Made by a program: the position numbers and the translations under genes
Notes under the pieces: generated by a model
The model's input: the letters and a program-made list of their open reading frames with translations, nothing else
Told to the model about the DNA's origin: nothing
Databases searched by the model: none
Shown: piece by piece, positions 32,630 to 42,742 of the stretch
Layout: the number at the start of each line of letters is the position of its first letter
Position numbering within the stretch: the first letter of the stretch is position 1
Assembly: GCF_947500605.1 (NCBI RefSeq)
Contig: NZ_CANMSJ010000001.1
Coordinates: 496,001 to 560,000 of the forward strand
Direction of reading: 5' to 3'
Source: an uncultured Lacinutrix sp.
GTDB lineage: Bacteria; Bacteroidota; Bacteroidia; Flavobacteriales; Flavobacteriaceae
DNA: 64,000 bases

Positions 32630-33781
32630 ATGATTACTAAAACAGAAGAAAAAGTGACATTTAAATTAAATACAATTCAAGAAGCTATTAACGATATTAA
32701 AGCTGGTAAAGTTATTATCGTTGTAGATGATGAAGACAGAGAAAATGAAGGTGATTTTTTGGCTGCTGCTGAATTAGTAACTCCTGAAATGATAAATTTC
32801 ATGGCTACTCATGGACGTGGTTTAATTTGTGCTCCATTAACCGAAGACCGTTGTAAAGACTTAGGTTTACATATGATGGTAACTAACAATACAGATCCTA
32901 TGGAGACTGCATTTACGGTATCGGTAGATTTAAAAGGTCAAGGTGTAACTACAGGAATTTCTGCTGCAGATCGTGCATTAACAGTTAAATCTTTGGTTAA
33001 TAAAGATACCAAACCATTTGATTTAGCAAGACCTGGACATATTTTTCCTTTAGTAGCTAAAGAAGGTGGTGTTTTACGTAGAACTGGACATACAGAAGCT
33101 GCTATAGACTTTGCGCGTTTAGCTGGTTTAGAACCTGCTGGAGTTATTGTAGAAATCATGAATGAAGATGGAACAATGGCTAGATTGCCACAACTTGTTG
33201 AAGTTGCTAAAAAGTTTGATTTAAAACTGGTTTCTATCGAAGATTTAGTGGCTTACAGAATGGATCATGACTCTTTAATAGAAAAGAAAGAGGATTTTAA
33301 TATAGAAACTCGCTTTGGAAGCTTTAGATTACGTGCGTACCAACAAACAACTAACGATCAAGTACATATTGCTCTAACAAAAGGTGAATGGTCTACAAAT
33401 GAAAAAGTATTAACTAGGGTAAATTCTACTTTAGTAAACAACGATATTTTAGGAACACTTACCAATAATGCTGATGAAAAATTAGACGACATGTTTCGTG
33501 TAATAAGCAATGAAGGGAAAGGTGCTATACTATTTATAAATCAGCAGTCGCAATCATTAAACTTATTAAAACGTTTAAGTCTTTTAAAAGAGAACCAAAC
33601 GGAAGGTACAATATCAAAAGCTCCTGCAATTGCTATGGATAATAAAGATTTTGGTATAGGTGCTCAAATATTACACGATTTAAACATACACAAACTAAAA
33701 TTAATCTCTAACACGCAACAAACTAAACGTGTTGGAATGATAGGTTACGGACTAGAGATTGTTGAGTATGTAGGTTACTAA
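32630..33781 (+). CDS. ribB: 3,4-dihydroxy-2-butanone-4-phosphate synthase with GCHII-like C-terminus
   Basis: [43 protein letters not shown]-terminal [13 protein letters not shown]. Confidence 0.93.
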   Translation: MITKTEEKVTFKLNTIQEAINDIKAGKVIIVVDDEDRENEGDFLAAAELVTPEMINFMATHGRGLICAPLTEDRCKDLGLHMMVTNNTDPMETAFTVSVDLKGQGVTTGISAADRALTVKSLVNKDTKPFDLARPGHIFPLVAKEGGVLRRTGHTEAAIDFARLAGLEPAGVIVEIMNEDGTMARLPQLVEVAKKFDLKLVSIEDLVAYRMDHDSLIEKKEDFNIETRFGSFRLRAYQQTTNDQVHIALTKGEWSTNEKVLTRVNSTLVNNDILGTLTNNADEKLDDMFRVISNEGKGAILFINQQSQSLNLLKRLSLLKENQTEGTISKAPAIAMDNKDFGIGAQILHDLNIHKLKLISNTQQTKRVGMIGYGLEIVEYVGY

Positions 33782-33810
33782 ACACATCTTTTTAACGATA
33801 TAATTTTATA

Positions 33811-33855
33811 AGTAGACCCAATAAAATCTTTGAGATTTTATTGGGTCTACTGTTT
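33811..33855 (+). terminator. long hairpin terminator
   Basis: 19-bp perfect stem AGTAGACCCAATAAAATCT-ttg-AGATTTTATTGGGTCTACT then TTTT. Confidence 0.75.
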
Positions 33856-33875
33856 TAAAGCATATACTATAAAAC

Positions 33876-33915
33876 AAAAAGTCCCTTTTAAACATGTGTT
33901 TAAAAGGGACTTTTT
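33876..33915 (-). terminator. long hairpin terminator, second of back-to-back pair
   Basis: AAAAAGTCCCTTTTAAACA-tg-TGTTTAAAAGGGACTTTTT. Confidence 0.75.
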
Positions 33916-33934
33916 AATAATTACTATATCTCTA

Positions 33935-35128
33935 TTAAAGCGCTTTTAATATCGCTTCTTTCATTTTTTCTGCACGAAGCTTAACTTCTTCTTCACTCCA
34001 AGATAGTTTTATAAGACATGAAATATTACGCCCAATGTAATGATCACTTTGTGTAAATTCTTTTTCACTTAATACACTTAAAGCATCTTTAATATCTTTA
34101 GATAAAGGGAATAAAGATTTAGCATCTTTCAAATGGTTCCATTTTCTAACATAATGCCAATTATTATCAAAATAATTCCAACATGCATCTACTCCACTGT
34201 CTTTAAATCCAGCAATAGTTCTTCTTGCAGTTTCTAAATCTGGTAAAAAGAAATTTAAAAAAGCGTAACTTTCTTCTCCTCCTTCAGGCACAGTTCTAAA
34301 AGTAACTTCTGGAATATCAGACAACGTATCTCTTAATGTCTTATAGTTTTTCTTCTGAACAGCTAAAAACTCCGGTAAGCGCTTTATTTGAGCTAAACCA
34401 ACAGCTGCATGTAATTCTGAAATTCTAAAGTTATAACCTAAAAACGGATGTGTTTCTGCTCCTCTATCATTACCTTCATGATCATGACCGTGATCACTAA
34501 AATGATCTGCATTTGTGTAATATTCTTTATTGTTAGTTATTACTGCACCACCTTCTCCACAGGTAACTGTTTTTACAAAATCAAAAGAAAAACAACCTAA
34601 GTCTCCTATGCTTCCTAATGGTTTATTATTATAACGTCCTCCAATTGCTTGGCAAGCATCTTCAACTAAAAGTAAGTTGTGTTTTTTACAAACCTGCGAT
34701 AAAGCTGCCATTTTTGCCATACTTCCGCACATTTGTACAACCATAACAGCCTTTGTTTTTGGTGTAATAGCTGCTTCAACTGCTTTAGGGTCTAGACCTA
34801 ATGTATCATCAATATCTACTAAAATAGGAATTGCTCCTAATAATAAAATAGCTTCAAAACTAGCAACAAAAGTAAATGTAGGCATAATAACTTCATCTCC
34901 TGCTCCAACGCCAGCACTTGCTAATGCAACAGAAACCGCAGAAGTTCCATTAGATACTAATTGAACATAATCGCATTCTAAAGTACTTTCTAGTTCTTTT
35001 TCTAACGCTTTTGCCTTCCAATGTCCATTTCTCATGCCATCAAAACCATAACGCATTAAAACACCATTATCTAACACATCTTGTAACTCTTCTCTTTCTA
35101 AATCTCCAAACCGTTCAAATCCTGGCAT
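33935..35128 (-). CDS. DegT/DnrJ/EryC1/StrS-family aminotransferase
   Basis: MPTFTFVASFEAILLLGAIPILVDID, VEDACQAIGGRYNNKPLGSIGDLGCFSFDFVKTVTCGEGGAV. Confidence 0.93.
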   Translation of the reverse strand: MPGFERFGDLEREELQDVLDNGVLMRYGFDGMRNGHWKAKALEKELESTLECDYVQLVSNGTSAVSVALASAGVGAGDEVIMPTFTFVASFEAILLLGAIPILVDIDDTLGLDPKAVEAAITPKTKAVMVVQMCGSMAKMAALSQVCKKHNLLLVEDACQAIGGRYNNKPLGSIGDLGCFSFDFVKTVTCGEGGAVITNNKEYYTNADHFSDHGHDHEGNDRGAETHPFLGYNFRISELHAAVGLAQIKRLPEFLAVQKKNYKTLRDTLSDIPEVTFRTVPEGGEESYAFLNFFLPDLETARRTIAGFKDSGVDACWNYFDNNWHYVRKWNHLKDAKSLFPLSKDIKDALSVLSEKEFTQSDHYIGRNISCLIKLSWSEEEVKLRAEKMKEAILKAL

Positions 35129-35173
35129 AAATCTATATTTTTAGTTGTTCAAAAATACTTCAATTTCTAAAAT

Positions 35174-35210
35174 AAAAAAAGCCTCTTAAAACAAAGTTTA
35201 AAAGGCTTTA
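35174..35210 (-). terminator. intrinsic terminator
   Basis: AAAGCCTcTTAAAacaaagTTTAAaAGGCTTT. Confidence 0.65.
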
Positions 35211-35227
35211 ATAAGAATTTAAAATAT

Positions 35228-35692
35228 TTAATATTTACCTATATGTTCATCAATAAATGTAAAATGTCTATCTGTCTCTCTTAAAAAAGTATAGCCAGAT
35301 AACTCACCTATTACACTTAAATCCTTTTTTAAGACTACTAAATTAGGGTAACCTCCTTTTTTATTATATTTTTTTACTAAAATTTTGTTTTTCTTTTTCT
35401 GTTCAGGAGTAATAATATCTATTCTTCTAGGCATATCTACCATTAGTAAAACAAAATTTTCTGCTTTGGTTTCAAATGCTTCAGTATTAAAAAAATCTTC
35501 CTTTAACATCTTACAAGGACTACACCAATCGCTTCCTGTAAAATATATTAATATAGGTTTTTTTGATGAAGCTGATTCTTTTTTTGCCAAATCAAAATCT
35601 GTTAACCAATTAAGATTTGAATAATCTTCTTCCTCTTGAGAAAAACCAAGTAAAGAAGCACTCATAAAAAATAAAAAAAACAATTTCTTCAT
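35228..35692 (-). CDS. secreted thioredoxin-fold protein
   Basis: Signal peptide; KPILIYFTGSDWCSPCKMLKEDFF. Confidence 0.9.
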   Translation of the reverse strand: MKKLFFLFFMSASLLGFSQEEEDYSNLNWLTDFDLAKKESASSKKPILIYFTGSDWCSPCKMLKEDFFNTEAFETKAENFVLLMVDMPRRIDIITPEQKKKNKILVKKYNKKGGYPNLVVLKKDLSVIGELSGYTFLRETDRHFTFIDEHIGKY

Positions 35693-35766
35693 AATGAAAT
35701 AGAACTTAAAATATTACAATAATAATAAAATATATAACATAACAACAATCTTGCCATGATATTGTG

Positions 35767-36396
35767 TTACATAATTATAACACTATCACTTAAACTTTTA
35801 CGAACCTTTTTTAGCTCTGCCATAAAATCATTTTCTGCACGATAACCTATAGGGAGTACTAATATAGATTGTAATCCTTTAGCTTTTAAAGCTAAAAGCT
35901 CATCGTACTTTTCTGGATCAAAACCTTCCATCGGGCAAGCATCAACTTCTTCTAAAGCACAAACTGTTAATAAATTTCCTAATGCCAAATAGGCTTGCTT
36001 TACAGACCATTCTTTAATTTCCTTTTCCGATTTCTTTTCAAAATCATCAATTAAAAAATTCTTAAACGGGTTTAAAACAGTATTAGGTGTATTTCTAATA
36101 GATTTAACTAAACTAAAATAGTTTTCAATAAAAGCTTTATCTATTACTGTTTCAATACAAATCACTAATACTTGAGAAGCTTGAGCTATTTGTTCTTGAT
36201 TCATTGAACATGAAACCAAGTCCTGTTGCAACTTTTTATTTTCAATAACCAACAATTTTAAAGGTTGTAAACCGTATGATGTTGCTGTTAAATTAAAAGC
36301 ATTCAAAATAATATCTAATTTTTCTTTAGAAATCATTTTTTCCTTATCAAAAGATTTGGTGGCATAGCGCCATTTTAGAGCTTCTATTGTGTTCAT
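35767..36396 (-). CDS. nitroreductase-family NAD(P)H oxidoreductase
   Basis: RYATKSFDKEKMIS, TATSYGLQPLKLLVI, PMEGFDPEKYDELLALK, VLPIGYR. Confidence 0.92.
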   Translation of the reverse strand: MNTIEALKWRYATKSFDKEKMISKEKLDIILNAFNLTATSYGLQPLKLLVIENKKLQQDLVSCSMNQEQIAQASQVLVICIETVIDKAFIENYFSLVKSIRNTPNTVLNPFKNFLIDDFEKKSEKEIKEWSVKQAYLALGNLLTVCALEEVDACPMEGFDPEKYDELLALKAKGLQSILVLPIGYRAENDFMAELKKVRKSLSDSVIIM

Positions 36397-36486
36397 ATAA
36401 ATGTATAATAACTTTATGCAAAAATAGAATTACATTCGCAATAAAGACTATAATGTCTAATAAATTAAAATGATATAACTATAGAT

Positions 36487-36876
36487 ATGAAATCTACCGA
36501 AGAATTAATCAACGAGTCCGAAACAAGAATCTTTAAAGCCATTTTTCCAAACACAACAAATCACTACAACACATTATTTGGAGGAACCGCTCTATTAATG
36601 ATGGATGAAGCTTCCTTTATTTGTGCTACTAGATTTAGTAGAAAAAAAGTAGTTACAATATCTACAGATAAAATAGATTTCGAAAAACCAATACCAGAAG
36701 GTACAATTATAGAGCTTGTTGCAAGAATTCATAAAGTTGGAAACACTAGTTGTACGGTAAAAGTTGACATTTTTATGGAAAACATGTATAATTATGAAAG
36801 AGAATTATCAGTCACAGGATACTTTAAGTTCGTGGCAGTCAGCGCACAAATGAAACCAATCTCAATTTTAGGATAA
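36487..36876 (+). CDS. acyl-CoA thioesterase (hotdog fold)
   Basis: IFPNTTNHYNTLFGGTALLMMDEASFICATRFSRKKVVT. Confidence 0.9.
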   Translation: MKSTEELINESETRIFKAIFPNTTNHYNTLFGGTALLMMDEASFICATRFSRKKVVTISTDKIDFEKPIPEGTIIELVARIHKVGNTSCTVKVDIFMENMYNYERELSVTGYFKFVAVSAQMKPISILG

Positions 36877-36902
36877 TTTTTTCAAAAAAAACACATTTTT
36901 TA

Positions 36903-36934
36903 TTTGATTAGAACTAAAAAGGATACTATATTTG
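36903..36934 (+). promoter_or_regulatory. Bacteroidota-type promoter for tRNA-Ser
   Basis: TTTG-N20-TATATTTG, 38 nt before the tRNA start. Confidence 0.6.
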
Positions 36935-36972
36935 CACCCGCATACAGGCAAATAGTTTGTTGCTTATTAAAA

Positions 36973-37057
36973 GGAGAGTTGGCAGAGTGGTCGAATGCGG
37001 CAGTCTTGAAAACTGTTGAGGGTCATACCTCCAGGGGTTCGAATCCCTTACTCTCCG
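36973..37057 (+). tRNA. tRNA-Ser (anticodon TGA)
   Basis: GGAGAGT/ACTCTCC acceptor stem, anticodon arm CAGTCTTGAAAACTG, long variable arm, GGTTCGAATCC T-arm, discriminator G; CCA not encoded. Confidence 0.96.
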
Positions 37058-37060
37058 CTT

Positions 37061-37097
37061 AAAAGCCCGATATCATTTGATATTGGGCTTTTTTTTA
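37061..37097 (+). terminator. tRNA-Ser terminator
   Basis: AAAAGCCCGATATCA..TGATATTGGGCTTTTTTTT. Confidence 0.8.
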
Positions 37098-37195
37098 TTA
37101 TAGCTGATAATTTAGCTGACAGTACTTCTACCCTACTTTAATTTTCGCTAGAACTTCATAAAATAGACAAAGAGCCTAAAACGAATTTGTAATAA

Positions 37196-37498
37196 TTGAT
37201 GCCTCTACCCAAACAACCACCAATGCAGGCAAATAAAATCGGTTTACGCTTATTTATAATTCTTTTCATCACAAGCATTACAGCAGTATTGGCTCAAGAT
37301 AAGTCTGCCATAAAAGGTAAAATACTTGGTTATGGTAATGAAGCCTTAGAAAACGTCTCTCTAGCTGTTTTACAGCAAAGCGATTCTACTTAAATTAATT
37401 CAGCAATTACAGATGTTAATGGAGAATTTAAAATTTACGACCTTCTTAAGGATTCTTTATTACTACAATTAAACTATGTTAGCTATAAACTTCAATAG
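37196..37498 (+). pseudogene. remnant of an outer-membrane protein/TonB-receptor N-terminus (CarboxypepD_reg-like)
   Basis: Signal peptide plus QDKSAIKGKILGYGNEALENVSLAVLQQSDST, TAA stop, then same-frame INSAITDVNGEFKIYDLLKDSLLLQLNYVSYKLQ-stop; no barrel follows. Confidence 0.6.
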
Positions 37499-37506
37499 CA
37501 TTTAAA

Positions 37507-38775
37507 TTATTCCGCTTTAAGCGTTGTTTTAAATAAACTCGGTTTAACAGTTACCATAACCCAAGCCCAATTGTTAGTATTATCTCTATTACCTGCTTTT
37601 AAAACCTCTAATGTTTCTGTTGCAAATAATTGCGAATAGCCTGCTTGAAAGCTAACATCTTTTGTCCAACTGTAACCTAAAACCAAATCTAGTTCGGTGC
37701 CTAAAGTATTACTCATTTCCTTTTCTGTACTATCAACTACAGTTGCTGCAGAAGAAAATAAATGAGGCATTAATTTTACCGAAAATTTATCTTTTTTATA
37801 AGCTAATGTTGCATTAATATCTATTAAGCCAACTGAGTTAGCATGATTTCCAACATAAAAATAGTCCATTAAACCATTAAATTTATGATTGGTTCCAAAC
37901 CAAGGATTAAAAGATTTAAGTGTATTACTTTTAGCATCCATATCGGTACCAGAAAGATACTCTGCACCTAAACCTGCTTTAAATTTATTATTAATACTAT
38001 AATTAGTATTTGCTGCAATATTAAAAGCACTTAGATTTACACCTGCAATTTTTCCTGTTTGAAAATAGATTGAAGCATCGGTATCAATTTTATTTTTATT
38101 AAAGGTAACTCTAGAACCAATGGTTTGGTTATAATCTACTCTTTGCTCCTCGCTATCGCTATCATTATAAAATGCCAAACCGTTATTCAAAATTAAAAAA
38201 CTAAAATCTACAGATTTAAAATTGGTATGATACCATAAGTATTGAAATGCCTTATAGTTATTTATAGCATAATCCGTATTAAACAGTGTTTCAGAATTTT
38301 CGTTCATTGCTAAACCAAAATCCAAACGATGTTTTGCATTGGGTTTATAAGTTGCCACTAAAGCATCATGACTTCTGGCTTGTTGCGCCCAACCTACATT
38401 ACCAAAGATTCTTTGATCGTCGTAAGCAATCTCTTGCCTTCCTAATTTTAAAGACAACTTTGTATCTAATTTTAACTCTGCCCAAGCTTCATGTATAGCT
38501 GTTCCATTATTATCTGAAAGTCCCAAAGTAGCAACGTCTCCCCAAACTCTAACATTTTGAAACACAACATAAGCATTTAACTTTTCGCTACCATATTTTA
38601 AATTTAAACGTGTACGTTGAGATACATATGTTGCTGCATCAACGTCGTTTGGTCTTAAAGTTTTATAACCATTTCTGTATTCTAGTCGTGGTCTTAATTC
38701 AGTAGAAATTTCGAATTCTTGCGCATAAGTAGTCATTACAACTCCTAAGCATAGGATTGTTAATATGGTTTTCAT
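37507..38775 (-). CDS. alginate-export-type outer-membrane porin
   Basis: Signal peptide; LRPRLEYRNGYKT...SQRTRLNLKYGSEKLNAYVVFQNVRVWGD and many beta-strand repeats. Confidence 0.75.
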   Translation of the reverse strand: MKTILTILCLGVVMTTYAQEFEISTELRPRLEYRNGYKTLRPNDVDAATYVSQRTRLNLKYGSEKLNAYVVFQNVRVWGDVATLGLSDNNGTAIHEAWAELKLDTKLSLKLGRQEIAYDDQRIFGNVGWAQQARSHDALVATYKPNAKHRLDFGLAMNENSETLFNTDYAINNYKAFQYLWYHTNFKSVDFSFLILNNGLAFYNDSDSEEQRVDYNQTIGSRVTFNKNKIDTDASIYFQTGKIAGVNLSAFNIAANTNYSINNKFKAGLGAEYLSGTDMDAKSNTLKSFNPWFGTNHKFNGLMDYFYVGNHANSVGLIDINATLAYKKDKFSVKLMPHLFSSAATVVDSTEKEMSNTLGTELDLVLGYSWTKDVSFQAGYSQLFATETLEVLKAGNRDNTNNWAWVMVTVKPSLFKTTLKAE

Positions 38776-38785
38776 CTTTATTATT

Positions 38786-39529
38786 TTATTGGGTTAACTC
38801 TAAAATAGCGTCTATAGTTTCTTTGTTATTGACACCTAAACCTTCTTGTTGGTGTTTTAATTCTCCTTCTGCATTGAATACACTTATAATATTTGAGTGA
38901 GAGAAATCTATGGGTGAAATCTCTTTATATTTTACAGATAATACGTTAGCAAATTCTCTTATACCACTTTCTGTACCTTGCAAAAAAGTCCATTGCTCAC
39001 CATCCATAGCATTTTCTATAGCAAATGTTTTTAAACGCTCTGGAGTATCTGTTTCGGGATCGATACTTATTAATACAAATTGTAAATTTTTAATGTTATT
39101 GTCTGGAACTTTAGCTTCAATACTTCTCATATCTGCTACTAATCTTGGACAAGCCGCTTTGCAAGACGTATAAATCATGACCATTACCAAGGTTTTTCCT
39201 TTTAATGCTTTAAGCTGAATATCTTCACCTTCTTCTGTATACCATGTACTCGTTAAATTGAAAATTGATTCTTCAGAAATTTCAGCATTTATCAATTTTT
39301 CTGAAGCTTTTTCTATCTGTTTTAAATTCATTTTACAAATAGAACAACTTCCTGGTTCTCTATAAGTTTTATCGCCTTCGCATTGCATAGGACATTGATA
39401 AACTGCTAGATCATTTTCTAAACTATTTGAGGTCTCTGTTTTGCACGAAACCAATGTTATGAGCAATAATAACACACTTGTAATTACTTTTAATTGTTTC
39501 ATTTTTCTATTTTTTAATATCTTGAACAC
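38786..39529 (-). CDS. SCO1/SenC-family protein with N-terminal heavy-metal-binding motif
   Basis: SCO motif MIYTSCKAACPRLVADM; N-terminal YQCPMQCEGDKTYREPGSCSICKMNLKQ. Confidence 0.88.
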   Translation of the reverse strand: MFKILKNRKMKQLKVITSVLLLLITLVSCKTETSNSLENDLAVYQCPMQCEGDKTYREPGSCSICKMNLKQIEKASEKLINAEISEESIFNLTSTWYTEEGEDIQLKALKGKTLVMVMIYTSCKAACPRLVADMRSIEAKVPDNNIKNLQFVLISIDPETDTPERLKTFAIENAMDGEQWTFLQGTESGIREFANVLSVKYKEISPIDFSHSNIISVFNAEGELKHQQEGLGVNNKETIDAILELTQ

Positions 39530-40286
39530 ATCTAAATCCTAAGTTTTTCATAGAATATTTGGCTTTTAAACTTCCTCTAATAGCGTAACGCATAAAGGCA
39601 GCATAGTTCATTAAATCTGTAGCATTTATAGCCGCGCTTCCGCAGAATAAATTACTATCTTTATCTACATCTTTTCTAGATTCTCCGGTTATTAACACCG
39701 AATTAAAATCTAGGGTCCACTCCCAAACCAAACCATGTAAGTCGAAAACTCCCCAAGCATTTTTAGGTGTTTGACCTATACTATTTTCATTAGATCGTGG
39801 TGCTTCATACCAAGCCAAAATTTGTTGGTTATAAGATTTTTTAACTCGTGCATCTTTAGTCGTTTCATCTGCCATTGCTACATATTCCCATTCGTCTATT
39901 GTTGGTAAACGTTTGTCTTGGCATTCGCAATAAGCTTTAGCAGCAAACCATGAAATGTATGTAATTGGGCTTTCTGTATTAGTAGAATCTTTAAGTTCTA
40001 AATTATTTTTCCAATTAGATAAATAGCTTTTATCAGCAAATAATTTTATAACATTAGATTTTTGCCATATCGGAAACGCTTTTACAAATTTTAGGTATTC
40101 TTTAGTTGTTACAGGATAAACATCCATTTTAAAATCTTTAACCTCAACTACTGTAGAGTCGCGACCATATAATGGCAAATACCTACTACCCTCTATTAAA
40201 ACCATGTCTTTAGCCTGTGCAAACAAGTAAGATTGAAACATTAAACAAAGTAAAAACAAGCTAAAGATTTTGGTTTTTATGTACAT
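39507..40286 (-). CDS. periplasmic FGE/SUMF1-domain protein, NirV-like
   Basis: PVTTKEYLKFV, ITYISWFAAKAYCECQDKRLPTIDEWEYVA, GVFDLHGLVWEWTLDF, LGFRCV; directly downstream of nirK. Confidence 0.85.
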   Translation of the reverse strand: MYIKTKIFSLFLLCLMFQSYLFAQAKDMVLIEGSRYLPLYGRDSTVVEVKDFKMDVYPVTTKEYLKFVKAFPIWQKSNVIKLFADKSYLSNWKNNLELKDSTNTESPITYISWFAAKAYCECQDKRLPTIDEWEYVAMADETTKDARVKKSYNQQILAWYEAPRSNENSIGQTPKNAWGVFDLHGLVWEWTLDFNSVLITGESRKDVDKDSNLFCGSAAINATDLMNYAAFMRYAIRGSLKAKYSMKNLGFRCVQDIKK

Positions 40287-40289
40287 GTT

Positions 40290-41735
40290 TTATTTGTTTT
40301 TTACGTCTTCAACCATTTTTCTAGTCACTACTTTTTTAGAGTTTCCCCAACTATTATAAACATAAGTCAATACGTTTGCAATATCATCTGGAGAGAGAGA
40401 CTGTCTCGTCATAACACTATTGTATTTTGCGCCGTTAACAGTAATTTCTCCTGTTAAACCATTAATTACAACACCAATTGCACGGTCCACATCTGCATTT
40501 AAATAATCTGACTTTGCTAATGGAGGAAACGCGTTTGGAATACCTTGTCCTTCTGCTTGATGACAAGCAAAACAGGTTTGCATGTATGTTTCTTTACCAA
40601 ATTTCATTTGTTCTTCAAAAGATTTTGCAGGAATCTCGGACGCTACAATTTCGTTTGTAGTTGGCATATTTTGTATTCCAGGTCCTTCTGGTAAATAAAT
40701 ACCTTCACGTATCTCTCCAGAATATAATTTTTTATCTTTCTCTCCTTCAACTTTTAACATCCCTAAAGCACCTTTATTAAAGGCTCTAAAAATAGAATGA
40801 TCTACCAAAATAAAAGTTCCAGGTACATCTACTTTAAACTCAACAATAGCTGCGCCTCCTGCTGGTATTAGTGTTGTTTGTACATTTTCATTAATTAAGT
40901 CTCCTCCTTCTACATGTACTTTATCAAATATTTCACCAATAACATGAAAAGAAGACACTAAGTTTGGTCCACCATTACCTACATAAAGTCTTACCGTTTC
41001 TCCTACTTTAGCGGTAAGCGCGTTATCACCAGTTAAAGCACCAACACTACCATTAAAAACAACGTAATCTGCATTTTCGTCGACCGCTTTTTGCATATCG
41101 AAAGGTTGTAGTCCTCGTTCACCATTTTTACCTTTAGTGTAAAAATCGCCTTGCATGATATAATATTCTTTATCTACTTGTGGTAATCCGCCTTCTGGTT
41201 CAACTAAAATTAAACCATACATACCATTTGCAATATGCATTCCTACCGGTGCTGTTGCACAATGATAAACAAATAACCCAGGATTTAAAGTTTTAAAAGA
41301 AAACGTTTTTTCGTGTCCTGGAGCTACAAAAGAAGACTCCGCTCCTCCGCCAGGTCCTGTAACCGCATGTAAATCGATATTGTGCGGTAATTTATTATCT
41401 GGGTGGTTTGATAATGTAAACTCTACCTCATCACCAACGCGAGTTCTAATAAAACTTCCTGGAACAGAGCCGCCAAAGGTCCAATAATTATAAGTTGTAC
41501 CATCTGTCATGGTTCCTACTTTTTCTAAAATTTCCATATTAACAATTAGCTTTTTAGCTTTTCGTCTTCCTACAGCTGTGGGTACATGCGGTGGTGCTGT
41601 TAATTCTGCCAGCATTTCTCTATTTACAGAAATTTCTGAGGTTTCTAAGTGTTCTTCCGTATTGCTCTTTTTACATGATGTAAAAAAAAGCATTCCTAGC
41701 AATACACTACTTAGCAATACATTTACTTGTTTCAT
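40290..41735 (-). CDS. nirK: copper nitrite reductase NirK fused to C-terminal cytochrome c domain (putative lipoprotein)
   Basis: Cupredoxin motifs [38 protein letters not shown]-terminal CFACH; FTSCKK lipobox. Confidence 0.95.
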   Translation of the reverse strand: MKQVNVLLSSVLLGMLFFTSCKKSNTEEHLETSEISVNREMLAELTAPPHVPTAVGRRKAKKLIVNMEILEKVGTMTDGTTYNYWTFGGSVPGSFIRTRVGDEVEFTLSNHPDNKLPHNIDLHAVTGPGGGAESSFVAPGHEKTFSFKTLNPGLFVYHCATAPVGMHIANGMYGLILVEPEGGLPQVDKEYYIMQGDFYTKGKNGERGLQPFDMQKAVDENADYVVFNGSVGALTGDNALTAKVGETVRLYVGNGGPNLVSSFHVIGEIFDKVHVEGGDLINENVQTTLIPAGGAAIVEFKVDVPGTFILVDHSIFRAFNKGALGMLKVEGEKDKKLYSGEIREGIYLPEGPGIQNMPTTNEIVASEIPAKSFEEQMKFGKETYMQTCFACHQAEGQGIPNAFPPLAKSDYLNADVDRAIGVVINGLTGEITVNGAKYNSVMTRQSLSPDDIANVLTYVYNSWGNSKKVVTRKMVEDVKNK

Positions 41736-41834
41736 TTTGGTTATAGTTTTAGTGTTATAAATCTGTATTAATATAAATAGGACAAAAACATCCTTTATAT
41801 AATCAAATGTAGTAGAGATTCGTTAGATAAAAGG

Positions 41835-41846
41835 TGACAATTATCA
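41835..41846. promoter_or_regulatory. putative FNR-type box 1
   Basis: TGACAATTATCA between divergent nirK and USP genes. Confidence 0.55.
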
Positions 41847-41894
41847 TGTTATGAAATAATAATTCTTAATATATTTATGTTAAATAATTTAGGA

Positions 41895-42728
41895 ATGAAA
41901 AAGATACTATTACCCACAGATTTTTCAAAAAACTCAAAGAATGCTATCGATTATGCTATGGCATTATGTGAAAAATGGAAATGCACTTTTTATATATTAA
42001 ACGTGCAAAAACAATCGGGATTTATACTGGACGATTTAATGGCAGCACCGGTAAACTCTTCCATACACAATGCCGTTGCAGATGATAACGAAGAAGATTT
42101 AAATAAGTTTATCTCTAAGTTGAAAAAACAAAACATAAATAAAAATTACACTTTTGAATCTCTTTTTGATTTTGATAGTCTTACAGCTTCCATAAACCAA
42201 GTTGTAAAAGCCAAAAACATAGATTTAATAATTATGGGTACAAATGGCGCTACTGGTGCAAAAGAAGTAGTCTTTGGTAGTAATACACTAAATACAATTA
42301 GAAAAACAGATTGTCCTATTTTAATAATTCCAGAAAATTATAAATTTACTAGCATCGATAGCATACTATTTACAACAGAAAATTGTGAAGATTTTAATGC
42401 ACATGGCATTAAGCCTTTATTAGATATTATTACTACTTATAAATCTAAACTAAATGTAATAGATATAGACTTTGCTAACTATCCAAATAGTACTAAAAAC
42501 CATAACAGTGATTTAAAAGCTCTTTTTGGTGCTCAACCTTATACTTATCATTTAATTAAAAAAGTGCCTTACCCAATGGCTATAAATACGGTTACACAGT
42601 TGTTTGATTATAATTTACATTCGTTATTTATAGAATCTAAATCTTTTTTAGAACGTTTTATCTATGGTTCTGTTACTAACGAAATTAGTTATAATTCTAC
42701 TCTACCACTACTCATTTTACGTAAGTAG
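41895..42728 (+). CDS. universal stress protein (tandem Usp domains)
   Basis: ORF 41877..42728, start probably at second Met: MKKILLPTDFSKNSKNAIDYAMALC; MGTNGATGAKEVVFGSNT. Confidence 0.92.
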   Translation: MKKILLPTDFSKNSKNAIDYAMALCEKWKCTFYILNVQKQSGFILDDLMAAPVNSSIHNAVADDNEEDLNKFISKLKKQNINKNYTFESLFDFDSLTASINQVVKAKNIDLIIMGTNGATGAKEVVFGSNTLNTIRKTDCPILIIPENYKFTSIDSILFTTENCEDFNAHGIKPLLDIITTYKSKLNVIDIDFANYPNSTKNHNSDLKALFGAQPYTYHLIKKVPYPMAINTVTQLFDYNLHSLFIESKSFLERFIYGSVTNEISYNSTLPLLILRK

Positions 42729-42742
42729 CGGTAAAGTACAAT

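Noticed and set aside
36973-37500. Possible integration site of a mobile element at tRNA-Ser
   Set aside because: No integrase, no direct repeat of the tRNA 3' end seen, and normal terminator and genes follow.
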